From: Karstenula rhodostoma CBS 690.94
Lineage: Eukaryota > Ascomycota > Dothideomycetes > Pleosporales > Didymosphaeriaceae
Assembly: GCA_010093485.1 (NCBI GenBank)
Contig: MU001499.1
Span: 1,193,397-1,257,396, forward strand
Length of the DNA stretch: 64,000 bases
Direction of reading: 5' to 3'
Below the pieces are notes generated by a model. The model was not told the origin of the DNA and ran no database searches. It was given only the letters and a program-made list of their open reading frames with translations. The position numbers and the translations under genes are program-made. Numbering within the stretch: the stretch's first letter is position 1; each line of letters starts with the position of its first letter. This document shows positions 54,769 to 64,000 of this stretch, piece by piece.

Positions 54769-56782
54769 CTATGATACGAACAAGCTGTCACTGTCCATGT
54801 CGTACTGCTTGATGAGTTGCGCAAGCTTGTTGGCTTCCTGAGCATAGTTCAGCGTGTTGAGGCCCGTGACCTGGTAGCGAGGCCTATGCCATCGTTAGCA
54901 GGATGTCAAGCGCCATGCGCAGAATTACTTACTTGGGCTGGTCATTGTACGTCTCCATTTTGGCCTTAACCCTAAAGTTGAATGTCTTGCATGTACCCTC
55001 CTGCATAACATTGTTGAAGTTTTGGGTAGAATTCTCTTCGCTGTCGTTTTTGAGCTTCATGAGATCATTGGCTGACATGCCCATGATTGTGCGGGCCGTG
55101 TCGTCGAAGCAGCTCAACCACATCTGACCGGTGTGATCAGAGACGTTGATGCCCAAAACGTATCGGAACAACGGTTCAGGCCACTTCTTCTGGCACTTTT
55201 CGCACCACCACTCGCCGCTGTTCTCTTCGATCACCTTCTTGTTGCAGCCTTCGGTAGAGCAGGCCGGGTAGGCAAATGTAGGGCTGTTCCTGATGAAGAC
55301 GACAGACGCTTTCAGGTTGAAGTATGAGGGCGTGTCCATCTGCAGATAGTTTTCGTCCTCCGTGATCTGAGAGATCAGCTTAGTCTCATTCCTCTGGCCG
55401 CCGCCTGCAGATGCGAGGTTTTGGTGAGTCGAGAACGTAACATTCTGACCAGTGGCATTGAACCAGCCTCGCAACTTGTGAGCCTCATCGATGTCGGGGT
55501 CGATGGTCATACTGCCGGAGCTCAACAAACTCAGACTTCGGCCGCCAAAGTCGCTAACCTTGACACCCTTGAAAGCGATGATAGACTCCAGAGGCGCATC
55601 GAATGTTTGAGCCGAGTTCCCCCATACGGTGAGCCTAACGGAGGTTTGACTGTCGTCGGCCAGTGTCAATTCCCGCTTGCTGAAGTCCTTGTTGGTTTTT
55701 GCGGAAGTGATCGTGCTAACTTCACCAACTTCCTTCAACACGCCAATGGTGTCAATGGTGGTGTCTTTCTCGACATTGTTTAGGTCCCCAATCTTGGTGA
55801 AGTTGTACCGAATTTGGGGTTTGTTGTCTTGGTCTTCAGCCTTCTCAACCTCGGTATCCCTCTCGAATTGGAGCTCGTAGTCGTTCGGTAAGTTTGAGAA
55901 CTGCTTCTTTGCTAATGTCACCTTGCACGGCGCAGAGATGTAGTATACCACTCCTTCTTCGAATATTGGGTACAATCGCTCGCACACGTCGTTGAAACCT
56001 GTACCACGGATCTCGCCAGTATCGTCCAACAGGTTCACAGAGAACAGCTTTCCCTCGCCCTTTTGGTTGTGCCATGTCTTTATATCGCTTTTATGTGTGC
56101 ATCGTGCCCGGATCGTCCACTTGTGCGCGTACGGAGAAAGCGACTCAATGGGGTAGAGGTGCGGGTGCGTTGAGGTACCTTGGTTGCTCTGGTGGACGGG
56201 AAGCGATCGTTGTTGTTGCTGCGGTGCCTGCTGCTGCTGCTGCTGCTGCTGCTCCTCGGGACGCGAGCCATAGAAACCGTCGCCGGAGATGGCTGCGGGT
56301 TGCGGCTCCGATTTAACGTTCTCGAGGGCTTCCGGTTGACCGATCTTGTCATGTTCGCCATAGTGATCGAGGACTTCCAAGTCCATGAGGATAAGGATCT
56401 TCTTCTCCTTCACCTGCTGAGGGTTAAACTTCAAAAGCCGGACAATAGAGCCCTTTTTGAGTTTTCCAGAGAGAACAATATCGTTTGCCGCTTCGAAGTG
56501 TCAGCGTAAGATAGATGAATCCGTACACTGTGTCCACTTACATGTCGCGATCATCGTCTGGATGAAATTTCGAATGTCACTCAGGACAACACGGAAGCGC
56601 TGAACACCACCACCCTCACCCCCTTTGGGATCCATCGTCTTGATCTGCACGCATTGCAGCACCGGATTCTGTACGGACGAGCCGCTGGACTCGAAGATGC
56701 TCCTGCGGTGGTGTTAGCTGCCTCGTTGCTTCGCCGGGAGCGCATACCTAATAGCACCCTGTGTGATAGCTTGTTCCGCCAT
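54769..56782 (-). CDS. RFA1: Replication protein A large subunit, RPA1
   Basis: Exons 56748-56782, 56542-56702, 54933-56490 and 54769-54883, 622 aa. It has an N-terminal OB fold (PVLQCVQIKTM ... GSIVRLLKFNPQQVKEKK) and a linker with a poly-Gln run. DNA-binding OB folds begin at LSPYAHKWTIRARCTHKSDI and at FDAPLESIIAFKGVKVSDFG. The C-terminal fold has a zinc ribbon (CSTEGC ... WWCEKC) and ends EANKLAQLIKQYDMD. RPA binds single-stranded DNA in replication, repair and recombination. Joins are phase-consistent (AG|G, T|CG, AA|G). It shares a ~265-bp divergent promoter with the dienelactone hydrolase gene. Confidence 0.95.
56204..56254 (-). repeat. CAG trinucleotide repeat encoding poly-Gln in RPA1
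   Basis: Two CAG/CAA runs encode Q8 and Q4-type tracts in the linker between the N-terminal and first DNA-binding OB folds. Length polymorphism is likely. Confidence 0.9.
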
Positions 56783-57047
56783 GTTTGAGATGTAACGCAC
56801 ACGTCGGGACAAACAAACGCGTGGGTGTTGTGTTGGGGCAGAAGTGCAGAGTGGAGAGGCGGGCGATCGTGCTTGCCTCCGCGACGCGTCGACGCGTAAA
56901 GCAATCCACGTGATGAAACTTTGGAGGCGAAAGCCCCGCACTAATGGAAGGCGCAGCCAAGCTAGGCTACGTAATTGGTCGGACCCAGCTCACAACCAAG
57001 CCAACGGTGGACTCGCAACAGCAAGCAGACACAATTCCAAAACAATC
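56783..57047. promoter_or_regulatory. Divergent promoter, RPA1 / dienelactone hydrolase
   Basis: 265 bases between two start codons. A short direct palindrome-like GACGCGTCGACGCG is present near 56881-56896 and could be an MCB-like (ACGCGT-type) cell-cycle element, fitting for RPA1. Confidence 0.45.
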
Positions 57048-58110
57048 ATGGCCGACAGCGACATTGCAACCAGAGCGCCCGAAAGCGATGCGCAAGAAAC
57101 ACCAGCAGCTCATGTTCCGCCCCCGGCTGCGTCAGGCCAGAGCCCCATTCCTGGAGACAGCATAGCTCAGGAAGGTCCGACCATGGGTGTAAGCAGGCAG
57201 CAACTGCTGTCGATGTGCTCTCGCTGACGCTTTCCAGGAACATTGCACAACAGACAGGCCTACTCCAGAGGGCGAGACACCCACTGGTGAATTGACAAAG
57301 CTCGGCGGCGTCGACGTATACGTAGCGAAGCCCTCAGACTACCCGCACTCACCATCCAAGCTCCTGCTGCTCCTTACAGGCGGTACCGGTATCAAGTCTA
57401 CAAACAACCAGCTCCAGGCCGACAAATACGCCGCCGAGGGCTACTTGGTCGTTATGCCGGATCAGTTTGACAATGACCCTGCTCCTAACACGGTCAACAT
57501 GGCCGAGCTTACAAAGGACGCGTCATGGCTCGAAACAATCAAGATGAAGAGTGCCGAGGGTATCAAGTCGTTCATGATTGATATGTGGCTCGCAAGGCAC
57601 ACGCCCGAGAAGGTCATGCCAATCCTGCACAAGGTTGTCGAGAGCGCGAAAGAAGAATTCGCTGATGCGGTCGCTAATGGGGGCGGCATCTACGGCGTGG
57701 GGTACTGCTTCGGTGCTAAATATATCCTCATACTGGCAGGCGAGCATCCAGATACAGTCGCTTGGGGTCAAGAAGCGCCCAAGGACGAGGAACAAGGAAC
57801 GGTAAAGGAAGCACCCATAATCAAGGCCGGAGCCATTGCCCATGGCACGATGGTGACGAAAGAGGACCTGGAAGCTGTGAGGACTCCGATGTACATCGTC
57901 GCGGTCAAAGACGACCCATTATTCTCTGAAGAGGAGGTCCTCACCCCGGGACGAGAGACAATGGAGAAGAACCAAGTCGACCACGAGGTCCAGGTCTTCC
58001 CGGGTGTACCTCACGGCTTTGCGGTCTATGGGGACTACAACGATTCCAAGATCAAGCAGGCACAGGCACAGGCTTACGGTCTAATGCTTGGCTGGATCCA
58101 GGCCCACTAG
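57048..58110 (+). CDS. Dienelactone hydrolase-family alpha/beta hydrolase
   Basis: Exons 57048-57188 and 57238-58110, 337 aa; intron GTAAGC...CCAG, 49 nt. The N-terminus is Ala/Pro/Asp-rich, then EHCTTDRPTPEGETPTGE. The hydrolase core has LLLLTGGTGIKSTNNQL, the nucleophile elbow YGVGYCFGAKYIL (Cys in G-x-C-x-G, as in dienelactone hydrolases), the acid region TPMYIVAVKDDPLFSEEE and the His region VFPGVPHGFAVYGDY. All triad positions are present. Family members cleave dienelactones in aromatic degradation; fungal paralogues are broadly detoxifying. The substrate is unknown. Confidence 0.9.
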
Positions 58111-58586
58111 GCACGAATGCGCCCATCCGCAAGAGCCCATGAACGTGGTTCTGCAGGGTACACGTGTCGGCGTTATGGTTTTAAGGGTTTTCTGATATGA
58201 CGAAGTAAGGTCTCAATGACCGTCGGCATATTACCCCGACCTCATCATATGGATGTTTTACCATGTTAGGATCTCATGTGCGATGCGACAAGTCCTATTG
58301 GACACCTCTTACACGGCGACACACGCCAGTGTGAAAAGAGAATCATCCCATTCTTGCCTTTTTGGCAACAATAACTAGCTTGTGCTTCGGCAGTTGTGCG
58401 CACAGTCGCACAACATATGAAAAGCATCTTCGAGACAACCGACATCCCTGCTCATATCAGGCCCAGTCAACACATTGTGAAAACAAGACAGTCCAACACA
58501 TGCAAAAACCGAATAAATCTCATAAACATTGCGAATATACCATCACAAACTCTGACCCGATTCCACACCTCAATCACCCGTCCAAC
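58111..58586. other. Intergenic, hydrolase to solute-binding protein
   Basis: About 475 bases. A short frame precedes the next start codon but lacks support. Confidence 0.4.
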
Positions 58587-59765
58587 ATGTATCTTCCACA
58601 CCTCCTCCCCTTCACCCTCCTGCCCAGCATCTCCGCCCTCAAAATCGCCACCTCCCTCCAATGGATCGAGCACACACCTCAAGCCTACGCAATCAAGAAC
58701 TTTTACAAGGGCTCCTCGACCGCGACGCTCTCCTCCGGCGGCGTAGCCAACCTAGCCTCTGATTCCAGCATCGGTACACACAATCAACCCACCTCTCCCC
58801 AAATCGCACATTCAATCAACGTACAAGCCAACCGGTGAAAAACTAACAGCCTTAGATCTCGCCGCCAACGCCGAAACTCAAGGCCTCAAGCAATACGCCA
58901 ACCATAAGTCCCTCCGCCTCATCTACATCATCACCGAAGTATCCTACCGGCTCGTCGCGCGCGCCGACGCGGGTGTCAAATCCCTGTCCGACCTCAAAGG
59001 CAAGCAGCAAGAAGCTACCCATCCAGTAACCACACTCATCGCTCTACTAACCTACGCACCTGCAGGCAAGAAGATCGGCTCCATGCCCGGTACCAGCGCC
59101 GCCGTCTTCGTGCAGCGCATGCTCGCCTCCGCCGGCGTCAGCGATACCGCGTACAGCATTGTCAGCGGCAACGTGTGCATGAAGGCGCCGTGCGGGAGCG
59201 GCACGCTGCCGGGCATGCTGGCGGGGAAGCAGGTCGATGCGTTTGGGATCTGGGAACCGGCGGTGGAACTCGGGATCAGAGCTATTGGCGCGAATAACGC
59301 AGCGGTCTTTCAGAACGGTGTGCTTGCCCCTTCCCTTTCTGCGTAATGTGTGACGAGGTTGGAGTGGGATGGGATGGGATGGGATGGAATGGGACATTGC
59401 TAAGGGACATAGGCACCGTCTACAGAGAAGTCTACAGCCTCTACACGACCACGGACAAACTCTCCGACCCCAAGAAGCGCGCCGACATTGTAGCATTCGT
59501 CAGCGCGCTCAACCAGACGCTCGAGGTATACAACCACCCCAATGCGAGCGTGTACAGCTTCGTGGCGGACAGGGTGGGCATGGACGCCGAGGTTGTGAAG
59601 GCCGTGTGGGAGGACCACAAGTGGAGCGGGACGTGGAAGGACGCGGAGCTGATGCCGCTGCTGGTAGACGAGGATGTGATGCTTGCGAAGAGCGACCGGA
59701 GAGCGCCGATATCGAGGGCTGACTTGGAGAAGTTCTTGGATAAAAGTGTGATTGAGGCCCTGTAG
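58587..59765 (+). CDS. Secreted NMT1/THI5-like solute-binding protein
   Basis: Exons 58587-58773, 58856-58999, 59066-59317 and 59413-59765, 311 aa. A signal peptide (MYLPHLLPFTLLPSISA) is followed by a periplasmic-binding-protein-like chain. It reads LKIATSLQWIEHTPQAYAIK, then GVKSLSDLKGKKIGSMPGTS, DAFGIWEPAVELGIRAIGAN and a C-terminal helical part. This matches the NMT1/SsuA/TauA-like class of ABC-transporter binding proteins and THI5-type fold proteins. Bacterial relatives bind nitrate, sulfonate or thiamine precursor. Intron 2 uses a GC-AG pair (GCAAGC...TGCAG with CTACTAAC branch), needed to keep SDLKGKKIG in frame. Intron 3 contains GGGAT repeats. A secreted eukaryotic copy without a transporter next to it is unusual. 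Confidence 0.82.
59366..59394 (+). repeat. GGGAT microsatellite inside intron 3
   Basis: About five GGGAT/GGAAT units within the intron of the solute-binding protein gene. Confidence 0.85.
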
Positions 59766-59940
59766 GGCGTACTTTTCTTGCATCTTATAAAGTTGAATTA
59801 GTTCAAATGGAAGATAAGTCGAGTAGCTAGCTAGAAGATAAGGTGTGGTATCATTGAAGAACGTCCAAGGTGCAAGCCTGTCTCAAACAGAACGTGGCCA
59901 AGAAGATGGATAACGCGCACACGCAAAATAAACAAACAGA

Positions 59941-62113
59941 CTAGTACTGCGGATGTCCATCGTCCCAACGCTGGCCTCCCTTCATCTCCTTGGTCTCAGG
60001 CGGGCTGCTGCCGGGTGTCGATGCCCAACCCAGGCTGCGCCGTCCACCATCGCGCTTCCCACTGCTGTACCCATCTTCCAATAACCGAACAGGTCCGATC
60101 CATTCCCACATGCGCGTAACGTCACCGCTAGCGCCTTCTCGCACTGCAGCACGGATGTTCGAATTGTGCTCCACCTTCTTCTGCACCCGCTTCCAGAGGT
60201 TCATGCGACGCGAAGACGAAAATTCATTGCGTAACACGTCATCTCGCAGCTGGTTCATGCTGAGACCACGATCCTGGTATGCGCCCGGTTCTTGATGAGC
60301 CAGGGCAGATTGATTGGCCAGGCGGTCGAAGACGTCGCTGGCCAGTTGCTTCGCTCGAGCTTCAAGCGCTCGGTTGGACGTGATGGCATGCTTGCCGTAC
60401 GCTCCGCTTGCGATGAATAGGATGAGGCCTACAATCTGGAGAAGATGTCGTTCCAGTGACTCTCGGAGGGATCGTCGGATGCTACAAGCGAGGGTGAGTT
60501 CTGCGAGAGAGGTTGAGGCAAGTCGTCGTTCTCCGGTAGTTCTGTATTAGAAGCAAGAGATCTGATTAGTACAGCTCGGTCAGACACATACGATTATTGG
60601 AGTATAAGGGAGTTTCAACTTACCCGTCGCTTTGCTCGACCACTTCCTGCCTTCCCGGTATCTCGCCGAGCGCTTTGGAAAATAGATCCTCGAATTCAGC
60701 ATTCGATAGGCTCTTGCCCTTCCTAGCTAGCAATCCCACCTTGAGGTCTGATACGCTAACCTCGGGGCTTTGGACCACGTTGCCCTTGGCGTCCTCCTCG
60801 CCACACTCGTATTGTGCACGTCGTTGGCGGAGCATTTGTACAGCGTGGTCGGCGACCTGGGTAACCTTGCGTGTCTTTTCCGTATCTGGCTCGCAAGTCG
60901 GAGGGAGAGGGAGGGAGCCTCCGAACGAGAGCGGGTGGGGCTTCTTGATGAAGTCTTTCTCGCACTCGACTTGCAGCTTGGGGTAACAGTATGCATGGGG
61001 CGGGCATGGTTCGCACTGAGGAAGAAACCCAGTCGCAAACTCTGGGATCTCGACCCCAGCGATGGCTGTCGGAACAACAGAGCCGGTGTTGCAGAAGCCG
61101 ATCGCAAACTTCTCCTCTCGCCAGACTCCACCAAGCACGGCGAATGCGGTCGCAAAGAAGGTCAGCAAGAAGGCCTGGACAGTGCTGGCCGTCTTGGAAG
61201 GATTTCCGCGCCGTCGCGGAGGCAGAATGTCCATCTCGCCGTTCTTAGCACGTTCCCGGACCAGTTCCAACTGCTCTTCAGGCGTGTACTCCTCGCCTTC
61301 ATCACCGCTATCTGGCATTGCGACTACTGCAGTTTCCTTCTTGACCCGAGTGACGGGCATGTCGAAAGTTTTTCGGGTAGGCACAACAACGCCGTCGTCT
61401 TGATGGCTCGCTTGCGGCTGAAAGGTTCTCCTACGGTTGGCATCACTCTTGCGCCTCTCTTTGTGTTCGAAACCCATGGTCTTTCTCCGCCGATCGCGCG
61501 CGTGCGACTCAGGACCAGGCGGAGAGCTGCCGCTCTGAAACGGGTTTTCTTGGGTGAACGGACTGTCGGCGGTTGGGCGATGCCACGCCTCCGGGTCCGG
61601 CGTGGGCTCCTTGATCTGAGGGGCGAGGCTCTTCCGGGTGCGCTGATGTGCTGGCTGCCCGTCGGCATCGGCATCAACATCGCGAGCATGCTTGTTCGGG
61701 ACCGTCCGCGAGGGTGTTTTGGCGCGGCGTGCAGGAGTGTACGCAGGCGCAGGCTCCTCCTCTTCTTGTTCGGCCGTCGTCGCGCGCGTCCTACGCCGCG
61801 ACGTCGGCCTTGCTATTGGGGGCGGCGGGACCAGGGTATCGTCGTCCGCATCGTCGGTGGTCGTAGTGCTTGCGCTGGACGGTACATCGACTATGCCGCG
61901 CGTGGACCGCACTGTGCGCGCCGCTTGCCGCTGTATCTTCGTGGCTTGAGGCAGCACGTTGACGATGAAGAGTTCGACGAGGGCGGGCTTCTTCGCCGAG
62001 GCCGGGTAGTGTACGCCGTGCTTGAGCAGAATGCTACGCAGCTCAGGCACCGTAATCTTGGTGGGCTCGACGCCGTCGTCCAGGTACCAGTATTCGCCGC
62101 GTGCGTCGGCCAT
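59941..62113 (-). CDS. SRC1: Man1/Src1-Heh1 inner nuclear membrane protein
   Basis: Exons 60624-62113 and 59941-60541, 696 aa. An N-terminal HeH/LEM-like helix-extension-helix (YLDDGVEPTKITVPELRSIL, then LLKHGVHYPASAKKPALVEL) precedes a long basic, Ser/Pro/Arg-rich nucleoplasmic region with probable NLS blocks (RRKTMGFEHKERRKSD). A membrane span (TVQAFLLTFFATAFAVLGGV), a lumenal Cys-bearing domain (CEPCPPHAYCYPKLQVECE) and a second span (LLQIVGLILFIASGAYG) follow. The chain ends in the Man1/Src1 C-terminal winged-helix (RVQKKVEHNSNIRAAVRE). Such proteins tether chromatin, including rDNA and telomeres, to the nuclear envelope. The 82-nt intron joins GAC GG|A ACT, restoring LASTSLAELTLACSIRRSLR. 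Confidence 0.9.
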
Positions 62114-62765
62114 GGTGGGATGTCTGCGGCGGGCGCACTCTCAAAGAGAAAGTCTTTGGCAGAAAGCTTGCCCAAATTTATGAGTCTACGGGACACAGCT
62201 GGTGCAGCGAAGCGCTTGATTTAGGTGGTAGCGTGCGTGGGCGCAAGGTTGTACGGCGGCGGATGTTGAGCTTCGCTGCGGGCGGGACAGCTGATGACAG
62301 CTTTGTCTGCTTGGGGTCCTGACGTCGTTGGGGGCAACCGCGACCCGCCGCACGGCCCACCACCACCTTCACCGTGGCTGCCTGTTCCATCGCGACATGT
62401 ATCCCATGGGGAAAACTTCTGGCTTCGCACATCAAAGTGTTTTCCTGGAAGTCTTTGGTATCCTCGATCCGAATATCCTCATATTGATTGTATCCTAGAC
62501 AGTTCAACCCGTTTCAGAGTCAAAACTTTTTCGTCATCCACGTAGGGAGCTTCCGACCACATATGAACTGTCCCTGAGGACTGCACTTTCAAGTGTGCAA
62601 GATATCTTTTTACATATGTAGGAAGCGCAACATGATATCTGTCAAGGAGAGACACCGACCCCACTCTTGCTGGATGCACATATACTCAGTCGTCATTTGT
62701 TCTGCTCGCATAGACTATATACAGATCCACCTCTCTCCATCTCTGCATCTCTGCATCCCCGCAAT
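62114..62765. other. Intergenic, SRC1 promoter side to GH131 3' end
   Basis: About 650 bases; no gene recognised. Confidence 0.4.
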
Positions 62766-63731
62766 CTACGCCGACCTCGAGACAGAAGTAGTGAGCGAGC
62801 CGCTCTCAACATACGTGCCACTGAAGTACCAATCCTCGGCACCAGTCCCGTCGTTGCCCGAGCGCGGCAATCGCAGAACGCCCAAGTGCCAGTCAGCACC
62901 GTTGGAAGAGGTGCTTACAGAGAAAGGACCGGCCGTCTTGCTAAGGGCCTCGGAGCCGGTAGAGTGCCAGAACGTAACTTGGTTAGACGAAAAGTCCTGT
63001 TTGCGCGCAGGTCAGTACATATCCTCTTCGACAGTTGGGTGTTCGGCATGTACAAAATGGGTGAGGAAAGACTTACGATCTCATACGCAACGTTGTGCCA
63101 CACATCCGCCACCAACTCCACCTTCCACTTACTCTGCCCGCCCACGAACCACTGCAGATTCGTGTTGCTCGTCCCGCTCTCTCCGTTAACCCATCCGTAC
63201 TTCAGCTCCGTAAAGTGGCTCTCGAAGAACGCAATCTGGTGCTCATTCGTAGCGCTCGGCACGTTCGTCGAGCTCCGCTTGATGCTGAAATGGTAGTACA
63301 CCTTTCCGCTGTTGATGGCAGCTTTGGTCTGCGGGATGAGCTCCGTACGCCACATGTCGCTGTTCCACTTCGCCGTGTTGTCGATGGTGATCTTGGCGCC
63401 TTGCTTGCTGCCGGCATCTGCCGAGTTTTTGTACGACGGCGAGAGGTTCACGTATTTTGTGACGTCGCCCGAGCCGTGGATGTAGTATTGGTAAGGTCCG
63501 ACTTGGTTAGCCCATGACCCTAGCAGATGTGAGCTGAGTGTTGAAGAGGATGACAGAGAACGGACTTACATTTGTTGAGGTCCGCAGAAGAGGTGAACTC
63601 GTTGAATCGACCGTCCCAGAGGATTGTGCCTGGGGTCAAGTCAGGCTTGCGTGGTGAGCACAGTCGGATGGAGACGAACCAGCAGACACAGCGCTCACAA
63701 GAGCGCTCACGAGCGCTGCTTTACCAAACAT
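62766..63731 (-). CDS. GH131-family secreted beta-glucanase
   Basis: Exons 63680-63731, 63570-63629, 63077-63519 and 62766-62996, 261 aa. A signal peptide (MFGKAALVSALVSAVSAG) precedes the mature start TILWDGRFNEFTSSADLNKW. The jelly-roll-like domain includes SWANQVGPYQYYIHGSGD, KQGAKITIDNTAKWNSDMWR, NEHQIAFFESHFTELKYGW and GNDGTGAEDWYFSGTYVESG. This is the GH131 pattern, enzymes with beta-1,3/1,4/1,6-glucanase activity found in wood- and plant-associated fungi. The candidate acid/base and nucleophile residues lie in the TELIPQTK and FFESHF segments (by memory of family alignments). Intron 1 has a weak GTTCGT donor but is forced by the frame. Confidence 0.9.
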
Positions 63732-64000
63732 GATGGAACTGATAGCAAGCAGTCCAGGTAAATGCACAGCAGGCGATCGAGAGCAGGATTTCTGTCCAAA
63801 ACCACGATACCTTCATCGCGCTATATAAAGTCCTACCTTTCACGACCAATCTCGCCATCCATGCATCGTTTCAGTGATCCACTACCCTGCATTCATAATT
63901 CCGGGAAACAAACAACAGTACCGTGTCCAGGCCACGCAAATCCGTCGTGGCGAATGGGTGCGTGACTGACAATTTTAATCAATATTCATGTAGCCGTCGG
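63732..64000. promoter_or_regulatory. Promoter region of GH131 gene at window end
   Basis: Includes CTATATAAAG around 63819-63828; on the minus strand this reads CTTTATATAG, a TATA-like site about 90 bases upstream of the ATG. Confidence 0.4.

Noticed and set aside
59041..59060. Alternative GT donor for solute-binding protein intron 2 (CCAGTAACC)
   Set aside because: It would shift the frame of GKKIGSMPG; the GC donor keeps it.
60770..62224. 484-aa plus-strand open frame
   Set aside because: Antisense to SRC1 exon 1; Arg-rich composition without domain, an artefact of GC content.

Overview
This window is nuclear DNA from a filamentous ascomycete. The coding genes carry short (about 43-150 nt) introns with GTNNGN donors and CTRAY branch sites, and the gene repertoire is fungal: two Zn2Cys6 regulators, a CFEM protein, GPI-type surface proteins, an ENA-type P-ATPase and a GH131 enzyme. 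Introner-like intron copies point to Dothideomycetes, where such elements are known, but the species cannot be fixed from sequence alone. All exon joins below were worked out by hand from frame, splice consensus and family expectation, and no transcripts were available.

Layout. 0-10 kb: an SR-type splicing factor (minus), a Nab2-like poly(A) RNA-binding protein, mitochondrial protoporphyrinogen oxidase, a CFEM-type membrane protein and a RapZ-C-domain protein (all plus). 10-17 kb: a regulator with two tandem Zn2Cys6 clusters (minus), a MOSC/mARC protein (minus) and a patatin-like protein lacking the usual nucleophile serine (plus). 17-25 kb: low-complexity small genes and two secreted GPI-type proteins. 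25-33 kb: a second Zn2Cys6 regulator, NEDD8, a long repeat-bearing spacer and a proline/glutamine-rich protein. 33-37.3 kb: no gene recognised. 37-48 kb: a TBC Rab-GAP, an epoxide hydrolase and a type IID cation ATPase. 49-54 kb: an F-box/LRR-like protein bracketed by an inverted 82-bp duplication, a ketopantoate reductase and ribosomal protein eL42. 54-64 kb: RPA1, a dienelactone hydrolase, a secreted NMT1/THI5-like solute-binding protein, a Man1/Src1 inner-nuclear-membrane protein and a secreted GH131 glucanase.

The genes do not form one obvious pathway cluster. Most are housekeeping genes (splicing, mRNA export, heme, neddylation, replication, translation, nuclear envelope) interspersed with accessory secreted or detoxifying genes. 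The most notable signal is a pair of related short inverted-repeat elements (11921-12009 and 41413-41513). Each forms exactly one complete intron of a different gene, in the same orientation relative to transcription. In the epoxide hydrolase, the spliced product equals the inferred pre-insertion sequence. Other points of interest are the double Zn2Cys6 regulator, the serine-less patatin, a GC-AG intron in the solute-binding protein gene, and an 82-bp inverted fragment of the F-box-like gene inserted in its own promoter region with an 11-bp target duplication.
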